Source of the DNA: an uncultured Bacilli bacterium
Lineage (GTDB): Bacteria; Bacillota_I; Bacilli_A; RF39; UBA660
Reading direction: 5' to 3'
Assembly: GCA_947628445.1 (NCBI GenBank)
Contig: CANQZX010000026.1
Location: 1-14,084 of the forward strand
DNA: 14,084 nt
A model generated the notes under the pieces. The model was given only the letters and a program-made list of their open reading frames with translations. It was not told where the DNA came from and did not search any database. Made by a program: the position numbers and the translations under genes. Shown here piece by piece: positions 1 to 7,778 of this stretch (positions are counted from its first letter, which is position 1; the number at the start of each line of letters is the position of its first letter).

Positions 1-1
1 A

Positions 2-73
2 CTTGAAGAATTTAATGATAAAAACATAATTAATAAAATTTATAAATTACAAGAAAAGATTAATTGTTTTTAA
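2..73 (+). CDS. 3' end of an unidentified gene cut by the window edge
   Basis: An open frame runs in from the left edge and ends at TAA 71-73, giving 23 residues (LEEFNDKNII... EKINCF). The peptide is Lys/Asn/Ile-rich and probably helical, in keeping with the AT-rich coding style of the window. There is no start inside the window, so it can only be the C-terminus of a longer gene. Nothing in it identifies a family. Confidence is limited because a 23-codon open stretch can arise by chance in AT-rich DNA. Confidence 0.4.
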   Translation, partial: LEEFNDKNIINKIYKLQEKINCF

Positions 74-120
74 TGCTATTTATTCCAATTTCCTTTTGAC
101 ATTTGGTTCCGGTTTTTATG

Positions 121-191
121 AAAAAAAGAACGATTGCTGGATCGACTACATTTCGCTTCGCTTCATTTCGTTCTTTCACTTCTTTTCCAGC
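121..191. repeat. TTCGC-rich low-complexity stretch with inverted repeats
   Basis: This lies in the 269-base gap between the cut-off gene and the tad operon terminator, where I see no convincing gene. The stretch contains TTTCGCTTCGCTTCATTTCG at 151-170. It is bracketed by two inverted pairs: AAAGAACGA (125-133) with TCGTTCTTT (168-176), and GCTGG (136-140) with CCAGC (187-191). The composition is clearly unlike the surrounding AT-rich spacer. It could be an intergenic repeat, a structured RNA or a remnant of coding sequence. The minus strand is open here for about 43 codons but has no credible start. The rest of the gap (192-300) is plain AT-rich DNA with nothing I can name. Confidence 0.35.
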
Positions 192-300
192 TTATCATAA
201 ACCACCAAATATCAAAAGTTTTCTCGGCATAAAATCGCATTATTACTTATTATTGATTATTCCAAAAGTTGCACTTGACTTTTTAATTATCAAATAATTA

Positions 301-344
301 AAAAAGGATTAAAAAAGATATCCATAATAGCAAAGATATCTTTT
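301..344 (-). terminator. Rho-independent terminator of the tad operon
   Basis: The arms AAAAGATATC (313-322) and GATATCTTTT (335-344) form a 10-bp stem with a 12-base loop. Read on the minus strand, the stem is followed by TTTTTT and a second T-run. The stem begins within the TAA stop of the last operon gene, which is normal for an intrinsic terminator. The stem is AT-rich and so not very strong. Confidence 0.7.
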
Positions 345-1131
345 AAATGCCCATTAATTTCATAACGGCAAAAACTAATAAAATCATTAATCCTAAACCG
401 GTGGTAATTAACATACTCATGGTTTTACTTTCCATTTTTTCTAACCGGTTTTTATATCTGGTATCCCGCGCTTTTTGTTGTAAACTGGAAATAGTCCGCG
501 AAAAAGCTAAAATTTGTTCTTGCTTTCGCTCTTGGCGACCTAAACTTAACCGATATAAAAGCCGCATCATTCGCATCGAATCTCGAACCGGATACTTCCG
601 AGCAAATTCCATATATGGTTCAATGGTATCATCCCCCGAGTTGATAGAATTAACCATTTCGGCTAAACCTTCGCGGAATATTTCGGGAGCATCACTCATG
701 GATTTACCAATAGCTACCGGCACGGTATAATGTTGAATTAAGATTTCCAAGTTTTTTAAATAATATGGTAACATTGAATCAATTTCGCTTATATGTCTTT
801 TGTAAAACTTCTTAATATCATTATAAGGCATTTTGAAAACAAAGAAACCGACTACTAAAATTAATAATACTTTAACGGAATTTAAATCTTGTAACATTAT
901 AAAGAATAATAAAACCATCACAATTAAAGCATTTTTAATGCGTTTATTGAAGAGAATATCGGTATTGGCTTCATTACCATATTTAGCTCGAACATAAAAG
1001 TCCCAGTCGCTTTCTTTGAGACGTTGAAACAATATTTGGTTATCGACAATCATTTGGTTAATATTAATTTGGCCCGTATATGCCATAATTACAAAGATAA
1101 TAATGGCAATGGCAATAATTTCTATTTGCAT
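343..1131 (-). CDS. tadC: TadC-like inner-membrane platform protein (type II secretion F family)
   Basis: Second of two polytopic membrane proteins following the Tad ATPase; 262 residues. Hydrophobic segments lie at about 2-18, 66-81 and 85-101, and a C-terminal span at 238-258. Between them is a basic, helical cytoplasmic region (about 105-235) with the LPYYLKNLEILIQ stretch and the RQERKQEQ helix typical of T2SF-type proteins. In Tad systems TadB and TadC form the membrane platform on which the ATPase acts during pilus or pseudopilus assembly. The ATG overlaps the TAA of tadB by one base (TAATG), so translation is probably coupled; only a weak G-rich site (GGGGG) precedes it. It is the last gene of the operon. 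Assignment to TadC rather than TadB rests on gene order and topology, because the family motifs are weak. Confidence 0.75.
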   Translation of the reverse strand: MQIEIIAIAIIIFVIMAYTGQININQMIVDNQILFQRLKESDWDFYVRAKYGNEANTDILFNKRIKNALIVMVLLFFIMLQDLNSVKVLLILVVGFFVFKMPYNDIKKFYKRHISEIDSMLPYYLKNLEILIQHYTVPVAIGKSMSDAPEIFREGLAEMVNSINSGDDTIEPYMEFARKYPVRDSMRMMRLLYRLSLGRQERKQEQILAFSRTISSLQQKARDTRYKNRLEKMESKTMSMLITTGLGLMILLVFAVMKLMGI

Positions 1132-2036
1132 TATTCAACCCCCACATCCGCATTATAATACTTTTCTCCCGATAGAAGGAATAAAGCATTAATAATTACA
1201 ATAGCATGTAAGACAATTTGCACATACCAAATATCTAAAAGGGAAATATAATTTTCTTCCCCTAGTAAGAACCGTAAGACAATTACAAGTAAGAATAGCA
1301 TCATCCCAAATTTAATAAACCGACCATGGAAATTCTTTCGATCCATTTGGTCCCGATAAACACCTTCGACCAAGGCATCGATATCCATTGACATATTTTC
1401 CAACGCATCGCCCGAATCACGAGCCCCCTCTTGGGTAATTTGTAAGAATAATTGATGCATATTTTTAACCATATAATAAGGATATTTTTCATTAAAATAC
1501 TCAATTGAGGCATTAATGGTCCCATTTTGGTAAGACATTTCAATCATTTTTTTAACATCAGATAAAACGGGATCTTCTAAAATACCAGAATCGCGAACCC
1601 CTTCAAGAGCTTTCACAAAACTTTGAGTGGTATTAAATTCCATAATAACATTGGTCGTATAAGTTTGAATTTGTTCAAAAACATATTCACTATAAATTCT
1701 TTGACATCTTAAATAAGCTAAATAAGGAATAAAGGAAATCGTCACCGCCGCGTAAATAACCGCGATAATGATGCTATAAAAATAGAAATAACCAACAATA
1801 GCCGCAAAGCCACCCATTAGAACGATTTGGACAATATATTGCCGCGTACTATATTCTTGGCCTAATTCAACAGCCTTTTCGCGCACCGTTTTAAAAGAAT
1901 AAGGCGCAAAACGGTCATATATTTTGCCAATACTGGATATAACGAATTTATAAACATTTTCGCCAGGATTTTTGCGATATAAAACTACGGCAACAAAAAT
2001 GAATAATAGAATGAATAATTCAATATAAGTATTCAT
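1131..2036 (-). CDS. tadB: TadB-like inner-membrane platform protein (type II secretion F family)
   Basis: 301 residues, close to the usual TadB length. It has an N-terminal span (about 5-20), a hydrophobic pair at about 68-107, a soluble helical T2SF-like domain (about 110-237) and two C-terminal spans (about 240-258 and 269-288). The soluble part contains the FNTTQSFVKALEGV and ITQEGARDSGDALENM stretches that resemble the TadB cytoplasmic domain. Its expected role is to couple ATPase motion to extraction or polymerisation of pilin-like subunits at the membrane. The ATG at 2034-2036 has a purine-rich AGGAAAGGA site upstream. It lies 28 bases after the ATPase gene and overlaps the next gene by one base. 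Family is confident; the exact TadB label comes from synteny. Confidence 0.8.
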   Translation of the reverse strand: MNTYIELFILLFIFVAVVLYRKNPGENVYKFVISSIGKIYDRFAPYSFKTVREKAVELGQEYSTRQYIVQIVLMGGFAAIVGYFYFYSIIIAVIYAAVTISFIPYLAYLRCQRIYSEYVFEQIQTYTTNVIMEFNTTQSFVKALEGVRDSGILEDPVLSDVKKMIEMSYQNGTINASIEYFNEKYPYYMVKNMHQLFLQITQEGARDSGDALENMSMDIDALVEGVYRDQMDRKNFHGRFIKFGMMLFLLVIVLRFLLGEENYISLLDIWYVQIVLHAIVIINALFLLSGEKYYNADVGVE

Positions 2037-2064
2037 TGCGTCCTTTCCTTTCTTTTATTTTCTT

Positions 2065-3204
2065 TTATAAACTTTCAATATTTTGCACTGGGGCTGCAGG
2101 AGCGGCTGGAGTTGTAGGCATTTCTTCTTCTCCACTTGTTGGGGTATCTCCTTGCACAAAATAATGCGGATCTAATTCAACACCTTGGACCCCTAAATAT
2201 TCAATTAAGTATTTAGAGGGGTTATGAAATGAAAATGTACCATCTAATCTTTTTTTGAAAATAACATTAGAGCATGGTTTATTAGCTTCATCAACATAAA
2301 ATTCGACAACCTCAATTATTTCTCTTTGAAACCGGCCTAATTCTTTACTCATATAGCCTTTAACGTGAATCCCTATTTGGACATACCGATGAATTGAGGT
2401 TAAGAATTGTTCAATATCAATATTATTTTCAAGTAAACTATATAACCGCATCGGGATATTTAAAGCCCGGTCAGAGTGGATTGTTGAAATAATATTGTGT
2501 CCTGATGAAATGGAGTTTCTAACCGCCATCACGGCTTCAGCACTCCGCACTTCGGATAGTAAAATCCATTTAGGATTTTGCCGCATGCAAGTTACCAATA
2601 CATCGGTGTAAGATGCAATATTATTTGTTTTAACGGCCACAATATCACGATGGGGAAATATTTTATCTAAGTGCAATTCCAAGGTATCTTCAATCGTAAT
2701 AATTTTTTCATTTTCTTTCGTATGACTAGCTAAATATTTAACCAGTTCGGTTTTCCCACTACCAGTTTCCCCCGAAACAATAATATTGCAGTGGCCTTCC
2801 ACACAAGTCATTAAAAAGTCATGCAAATTTTCGGTAACATATTGTTCATTTAATAATTTTTCTTTATTTAATCTAATTTTGGCCGGGGTTTTTCTGATCG
2901 TACAAGAAATCCCGTTTGTCGAAATAGAATCATGGATAAAATTAAGCCGCAATTCCGCTGATTCGGCATCCAAAAAAGGATGGGCCATATTAAAGGATTT
3001 ACCCATAACATTCGAACATTGAAAAGCTAGCTTTTCCATTAAAGCATTATTAATTTCGGGTCTTTCAATCCGATATACACCTTTATCAAGAGTTTTTAAA
3101 TGGATTTGGCCATTATTGGAATAAGAAATATCGGTTACATTATCTTCATCCAAAAACTCTTTTAAAGGTCCAAAATCGATTTGTGAAAATATGGCATCAT
3201 TCAC
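2065..3204 (-). CDS. tadA: TadA/CpaF-type secretion ATPase
   Basis: Cytoplasmic hexameric ATPase expected to power Tad pilus or pseudopilus assembly. A VirB11-like N-terminal domain (about 1-110) is followed by a RecA-like core: Walker A GETGSGKT (145-152), acidic box ITIEDTLEL (169-177), Walker B region KWILLSEVR with Glu218, and His box GHNIISTIHSD (235-245). TadA/CpaF proteins normally read GEVR where this one has SEVR. At 379 residues it is a little shorter than many CpaF proteins, with a short N-terminus. The C-terminal tail (from about 353) is rich in Pro, Ala, Thr and Glu and looks disordered, which is not usual for the family. The start is GTG (3202-3204) behind an AAAGAGGTG site 7 bases away. 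It is the first cytoplasmic component after CpaB and is followed directly by the two platform genes. Confidence 0.92.
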   Translation of the reverse strand: MNDAIFSQIDFGPLKEFLDEDNVTDISYSNNGQIHLKTLDKGVYRIERPEINNALMEKLAFQCSNVMGKSFNMAHPFLDAESAELRLNFIHDSISTNGISCTIRKTPAKIRLNKEKLLNEQYVTENLHDFLMTCVEGHCNIIVSGETGSGKTELVKYLASHTKENEKIITIEDTLELHLDKIFPHRDIVAVKTNNIASYTDVLVTCMRQNPKWILLSEVRSAEAVMAVRNSISSGHNIISTIHSDRALNIPMRLYSLLENNIDIEQFLTSIHRYVQIGIHVKGYMSKELGRFQREIIEVVEFYVDEANKPCSNVIFKKRLDGTFSFHNPSKYLIEYLGVQGVELDPHYFVQGDTPTSGEEEMPTTPAAPAAPVQNIESL

Positions 3205-3240
3205 AAATAGTCACCTCTTTTTTTATTATTTTATTATTTA

Positions 3241-4011
3241 TTATTCCGTTACAAAAGTAGTAGATCGCGCTTCAATAAAATCAATGATATCTTGTTGTCC
3301 GTAGATCGTTTCGCCTTCTTTTTCCGTATAAGCTTTATTCCGCGGAATCGGATAAATATCTACGCCAGAAATACTTTCGGCATTCCGGAGTAATTCAAGT
3401 GTCCGGTTATCAACTGCGAAAACTAAATATGCCGCATTCCGGGTTGTAGCTGAACTAAAGACATCATAACCACTTGAATCCTTAACCCCAATTACTTTAA
3501 TACTTTCAATTAATATTCCATTAAATACTTTACCTTCATCGGTTGCTTTCATATAAAGGTCAATGTAATCGCCTGGATAAATTGAATTAGCAAAAGTACT
3601 AGTATTATCTACTCTTAATAAATAACCCGTATAGCCATCCGGAATATCGGCAAAAATAGAATTTGGTAAATCTTTTTCTTCAACGACTTGACTTTGATAA
3701 AAAAGTCCCCCTTCGGGAATTGAAGTTCCAACATTAACAAAGTACCCAATTAATTGATTGGCATTGGTAATAATATTAACTTTGTTTAATAATTCCCGAC
3801 TAATTTCTACATATTCAATATCTTCTTGCGTAATCCTTTGGGCTGCTTGAATAGGATTAACTGCATATGGTACTTTAACAGGATCAATAGCTTTATTAAC
3901 CCGCCAATTATAGGCCACCCATAAAACAATTACCCCAGCTAAAATACCTAGAATAGTAACGGTATTTTTATTACTCACAAACTTTTTTAAAGTATTAATT
4001 ATGTTTCCCAA
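3241..4011 (-). CDS. cpaB: CpaB/RcpC-like Tad assembly protein with SAF domain
   Basis: 256 residues: an N-terminal membrane span (about 17-35), a SAF domain (about 45-112, with the ITQEDIEYVEI stretch) and an RcpC/CpaB C-terminal domain (about 120-222; GYTGYLLRVDN, SIYPGDYIDLYM and IESIKVIGVKD are characteristic). In secretin-bearing bacteria CpaB is a periplasmic or outer-membrane assembly factor. In a Gram-positive it is expected to be membrane-anchored and face outward, possibly binding the wall or the growing filament. The start is TTG (4009-4011), supported by an AAGGAGAGG site 8 bases upstream and no nearby in-frame ATG. It lies between the pseudopilin-like gene and the ATPase, the usual Tad neighbourhood. 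Confidence 0.88.
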   Translation of the reverse strand: MGNIINTLKKFVSNKNTVTILGILAGVIVLWVAYNWRVNKAIDPVKVPYAVNPIQAAQRITQEDIEYVEISRELLNKVNIITNANQLIGYFVNVGTSIPEGGLFYQSQVVEEKDLPNSIFADIPDGYTGYLLRVDNTSTFANSIYPGDYIDLYMKATDEGKVFNGILIESIKVIGVKDSSGYDVFSSATTRNAAYLVFAVDNRTLELLRNAESISGVDIYPIPRNKAYTEKEGETIYGQQDIIDFIEARSTTFVTE

Positions 4012-4045
4012 TTTTTATTCCTCTCCTTCTTTATTATTTAACCAG

Positions 4046-4073
4046 AACTAGTTCCGTATATACGGAACTAGTT
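4046..4073 (-). promoter_or_regulatory. Perfect 28-bp palindrome between exported-protein genes and assembly genes
   Basis: AACTAGTTCCGTAT (4046-4059) is followed with no gap by its exact reverse complement (4060-4073). In the minus-strand transcript it would fold into a 12-bp stem with a four-base loop. The TAG stop of the upstream 145-residue gene lies inside it (4068-4070). There is no T-run after the stem on the minus strand, so it is not a classical terminator. An RNA-processing or stability hairpin, a partial terminator, or a protein-binding dyad are all possible. The structure is certain; the function is inferred. Confidence 0.75.
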
Positions 4074-4505
4074 TTCACTCTTATCTAATTTGCTATCGCT
4101 TAAAGTATTACCTTCCATAATCGCATCAAGACGATTAACAATATCAAAACTGGTTGTATCACCTGCTACACTAAATGAACCGGATTTTCCTTTAACTTCA
4201 ACACTAATTTTCGGTGGCGTTTCATATATGTCATAGAAATTAACCGTATAAGTTGAGGTTAAAGAAGCATTTTCGGCAAATCTCCGAATAAAGCTTTCAT
4301 AAAACTTTTCTTTATTCATTTTTATTTCGCCATAAGTCCTATAATATGAATAATCAATTGCATCAAGCATGGCAGCTTCGGAAATTTCTTTTACTAAATA
4401 GTAATCTTGTTGGGTATTGGAAGTAACACTTTGTACCAACAACATAATTACAACGATAAAAACACCTAATAAGATTAACCAATAAGCCCAAAAAGCATTT
4501 TTCAT
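4068..4505 (-). CDS. Small membrane-anchored pseudopilin-like protein of the Tad operon
   Basis: 145 residues: an N-terminal span (about 6-26), then an extracytoplasmic helical stretch (QQDYYLVKEISEAAMLDAIDYS) running on from the membrane helix, and a beta-rich C-terminal part (about 80-130). Size, topology and position before cpaB resemble a TadE/TadF-type minor pilin. There is no canonical prepilin cleavage site (Gly followed by Glu at +5 ahead of the hydrophobic segment), so it may not be processed like Flp. It contains no cysteine. The ATG follows a GGGAG site, 18 bases after the stop of the large secreted protein gene, and its own stop lies within the 28-bp palindrome. I do not recognise a named family with certainty. 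Confidence 0.75.
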   Translation of the reverse strand: MKNAFWAYWLILLGVFIVVIMLLVQSVTSNTQQDYYLVKEISEAAMLDAIDYSYYRTYGEIKMNKEKFYESFIRRFAENASLTSTYTVNFYDIYETPPKISVEVKGKSGSFSVAGDTTSFDIVNRLDAIMEGNTLSDSKLDKSEN

Positions 4506-4523
4506 TTAAGTGTCACTCCCTTT

Positions 4524-7500
4524 CTATTTCCAAGATGGTCCACCAATAACTGATTCATCATATTTATAATCAGGCCATGGTGTCCAGTAATCTAGATTCT
4601 TTAATGTCCGATCTGTATCAGATTTTGCTCTGTTACCGACATCATCACGATTTTTCGCATATATTTCATTACTATAGTTACTAATTAAGTCGTCAATAAA
4701 GTCGCTATAACAGAAGACATTCTTTTGAATTGCTTTATTACTGTCTTCGTAATCGTAGCAGGTTAGGGAATCATTCGCATAACCGCCACCACCAGTATTT
4801 TCCGCATCAATTTCTTTATTCTTTTCCCGAATATAACTTGTTACATTCGGAGTCATCGTAATACTGAATGATAAGTTTTTATTATCTTCATCTTTGGTGT
4901 CATCATAAATGGTTGTATTCGATTCTTCAATTTCTTTAATTGTTTCATCTGCTTTGCTCTTAACTAATTCTAATTTGGCTAAGTTCGTATTAACATTCCA
5001 GTTATAACCATATTCCCGACCAGCACTATCAAACTTCGAAGTCGAAATCGGTTTAAAGTTCAATTGTAGTTTATTTAAATTGAATAGACAGTTAACACAT
5101 TCGGTATCACAAGTTGGACAATTTCGCCATTCACATTCGGTACCATCAGGATTTTCACAAACAAAGTCACAAGTTGGACAATCTTCATCCCGACAAGTTG
5201 TTACATAATCACATTTATAAGTACCATTCCAAGTTTTAATGTCATCTTTTTGCGCATAAGCAACGGTATCTTGTTCCAGATATTTACCATAATCAAATTC
5301 TGAAACATTATTACTTAAAATTTCATTTTGGTAATCAAATAATCTACCACTTTCATTCCGATCATAGAATGAGCCAAAGTCATCTAGTAAAAGAATGAAA
5401 TTACCCATATTAGTTGAGTTCAAGGAAACCGGTAAACCATTTACTAAAGTTGTTTGAACATTAGGTCCTTTATAAGAACCATTAGTCGTAATCTTACCAC
5501 TTGATGGTCCACTGGTAGCTACTTGATAGAATACTAATGGATTTTCATAACTTTGAGCCGCTTCGGAATGTTGTCTCACAAACTTAGCATTAGATATTTG
5601 TTTTGTATCATCAGTACAAGTTAATTGACCGTTTTCAATACTACAAATTCTAAATTTATAAGCACTTGAAACATTATTTATTGAGGTCCATCCAGTAGAA
5701 CATGTATTGTAATCATTATCTGTATTACCAGTACAAGCCTCAATTTTAACAGAATTTTGTTTTTCGCCAACAGGATTTAAATATCGCTTATCAGCATCTA
5801 GTAGACTATAATAATCTTCTTGATCATAATACCAATAAACTTTTTGGTCAAACTTAAATTCATTTTCCCAACTACTAGTACAAGCATTATAATCATTTAT
5901 TGCTTTCGTATAATCTTTATATAAGCCCGTATCTTTATTTAAACTATTTTTAGCACTGTCTAAATCTTTTTGAATTGCATCTTTAACGGCTTTTTCACTA
6001 CTGCCTGTGTAATCGTAATTATAGGTTGCTCCTTTATGAGTAACTAAACCATCACTACTAACATTAGCTTCTGCTATACCACTATAGCTGCCGCGAACAT
6101 AGTAAGTATTTTCGTATCTTGATATACCACGAGCACCAGCATTAGTAGCTTTTTGATATAAGTTATAAGCATCAATATATTTTCTTTGAATTTCAACTAT
6201 ATCATTAATAAAGTTAGCTTTATTAATAGATTTATCCGCTGTAGCACCAGCCCGATAACAATCTTGACTACCGATTATTTCAGCCCGTAATTGTAAATAA
6301 CCACCGCAGTTGATATCCCGAATCCGTTTATTTAACGAAATCTTCGCATAGTCTTCTTTACAATAAGTACTACAATATTTATTATCAACCCCTTCATTTA
6401 AGGTAGATAATTTATAACTATTACCGGCACTATCGACATTATCGATAACACAACTTTTAATATTAGTTGGAGCCTTAATTTGCGAATAAGTATTTTCATC
6501 AGAACATACTGGTGTTTCTAGAGTACTTTCACAAACTTGATTTAAACATCCCACATTAGAAGAAACATTTAAAGTTTTGGCTTGACCATCATCACTACTA
6601 ATATTTAAGAAAGTCAAATATTTTTGTAATCGCGGATTGGAATTCAAAACCTTTACCTCAAAGTGTAATCTTGGATCATAAGTCCGATAATTAACTTTTA
6701 ATTTAATTGGATTACATGTTGCTTGAGGGGTATTTTTCGTTAAGGTTATCCGCACTTGCGCAGTATTATTTTTTAAATATTTTTGAAGTTCAATTTCGCC
6801 CGTCATTTTAACCCAGTTATCGCCATTACGATATTCTATATTAGTGGTGATACCTTGACAATTTTCGCAAGTAATATCACTAGGTTTAATTTTTACCCAA
6901 CCACCACTAGGAACATTTTCAATCCGGAAATTAACCGTTTTAATTTCTTGCATAATATATTTTTCTTCCCCATTACCGGTTTGAACTTTACTTTCTACAC
7001 TTTCGGAGTTAACTGAAGTCTTAACGTTTAATAATCTGGCACCATTTTGTTTAAAATCATAAGCCTTTTTAATCGCTTCGGTAACCAATGTTTTAATACC
7101 ATTGTCACCATTTGCCAAATTAGATGGTACATTAAGTCTAGCATTACTAATTCCAAAACCATATTTACGTTGAATTGTATTTTTGACACAGCTTTGAGCA
7201 GCAGAAACATTTTTGCTTGAAGAACAGGCATCTAATAAACTTGCTGTTTTCATAGCAATTGATTCGTCAGTAACTATATCAATACCATAATTTATAATAG
7301 CATCACGGCCTAATTTCCACTGAGAAAAGTTGCTATCCATTGGTAAGATAAAAATATTATATAAAATCCGTAAAGCGGTATCTGTTTGAGCAATATTACC
7401 AGAACCTTTTGTAGTTGCATTAGTCTTATCAACAACAGAGTATAAAGCGTAATATTTCGCGGCCGTATTTATATTTCCACTAGTAGCATCACTAAAATCA

Positions 7501-7778
7501 TAAGTGGCAATATCATAAATTAAATTTCCATCATAGTTATTATCTAAAGCGGGGTCCATACAATAAATTTTGGTATTATTATTAACATAATAATTATATA
7601 TATGGTAGTCTGATGTTTTTCCATTAGATGTGATAGTTATTCCGGCATCTACTTCACCCACTCCTATTGCATCGCCACCATCTTTATGGAAAACATAAGA
7701 TTGGGCATGAACATAATTAATTCCTAAACCAAAAGTTAATAATGTTACACCCATTAATAATTTTTTAATCATTTTCAT
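4524..7778 (-). CDS. Large secreted cysteine-rich protein, probable Tad-associated adhesin or cargo
   Basis: 1084 residues with a Sec signal peptide (about 1-25, ending VHA before QSY) and no C-terminal membrane span or LPXTG sorting signal, so it is exported and not obviously anchored. The N-terminal part has IYCMDP (Cys73) and, 58 residues later, AQTDTALR (Gln131). This is loosely reminiscent of the Cys and Gln of thioester (TQXA-type) adhesin domains, but the Gln motif does not match the consensus. The middle is a Tyr/Asn/Ser-rich beta-type mosaic with scattered Cys. Residues 856-897 hold ten cysteines, including two tandem copies of C-x4-C-x2-C-x3-C. The ATG (7776-7778) has an AAGGAG site 9 bases upstream and overlaps the previous stop (ATGA). 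It is the largest product of the operon and the obvious candidate for what the Tad machine exports or displays. The function is not recognised. Confidence 0.85.
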   Translation of the reverse strand: MKMIKKLLMGVTLLTFGLGINYVHAQSYVFHKDGGDAIGVGEVDAGITITSNGKTSDYHIYNYYVNNNTKIYCMDPALDNNYDGNLIYDIATYDFSDATSGNINTAAKYYALYSVVDKTNATTKGSGNIAQTDTALRILYNIFILPMDSNFSQWKLGRDAIINYGIDIVTDESIAMKTASLLDACSSSKNVSAAQSCVKNTIQRKYGFGISNARLNVPSNLANGDNGIKTLVTEAIKKAYDFKQNGARLLNVKTSVNSESVESKVQTGNGEEKYIMQEIKTVNFRIENVPSGGWVKIKPSDITCENCQGITTNIEYRNGDNWVKMTGEIELQKYLKNNTAQVRITLTKNTPQATCNPIKLKVNYRTYDPRLHFEVKVLNSNPRLQKYLTFLNISSDDGQAKTLNVSSNVGCLNQVCESTLETPVCSDENTYSQIKAPTNIKSCVIDNVDSAGNSYKLSTLNEGVDNKYCSTYCKEDYAKISLNKRIRDINCGGYLQLRAEIIGSQDCYRAGATADKSINKANFINDIVEIQRKYIDAYNLYQKATNAGARGISRYENTYYVRGSYSGIAEANVSSDGLVTHKGATYNYDYTGSSEKAVKDAIQKDLDSAKNSLNKDTGLYKDYTKAINDYNACTSSWENEFKFDQKVYWYYDQEDYYSLLDADKRYLNPVGEKQNSVKIEACTGNTDNDYNTCSTGWTSINNVSSAYKFRICSIENGQLTCTDDTKQISNAKFVRQHSEAAQSYENPLVFYQVATSGPSSGKITTNGSYKGPNVQTTLVNGLPVSLNSTNMGNFILLLDDFGSFYDRNESGRLFDYQNEILSNNVSEFDYGKYLEQDTVAYAQKDDIKTWNGTYKCDYVTTCRDEDCPTCDFVCENPDGTECEWRNCPTCDTECVNCLFNLNKLQLNFKPISTSKFDSAGREYGYNWNVNTNLAKLELVKSKADETIKEIEESNTTIYDDTKDEDNKNLSFSITMTPNVTSYIREKNKEIDAENTGGGGYANDSLTCYDYEDSNKAIQKNVFCYSDFIDDLISNYSNEIYAKNRDDVGNRAKSDTDRTLKNLDYWTPWPDYKYDESVIGGPSWK
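5088..5213 (-). repeat. Duplicated cysteine module inside the large secreted protein
   Basis: Residues 856-897 contain Cys 856, 862, 867, 870, 874, 882, 887, 890, 894 and 897. The units starting at Cys862 and Cys882 have identical C-x4-C-x2-C-x3-C spacing and share a CPTCD core. At DNA level TCACAAGTTGGACAAT occurs exactly at 5107-5122 and 5167-5182, one 60-base period apart, which points to a tandem duplication. The module could be a disulfide-knotted stalk segment or a metal-binding knuckle. Confidence 0.8.

Noticed and set aside
103..297. 64-codon plus-strand open frame starting at TTG
   Set aside because: No ribosome site, residues 13-28 are a direct reading of the TTCGC-rich repeat, and the rest is spacer-like; no protein features.
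347..730. 127-codon plus-strand open frame antisense to the tadC-like gene
   Set aside because: Shadow of a membrane-protein gene with a clear family, operon position and terminator; no ribosome site of its own.
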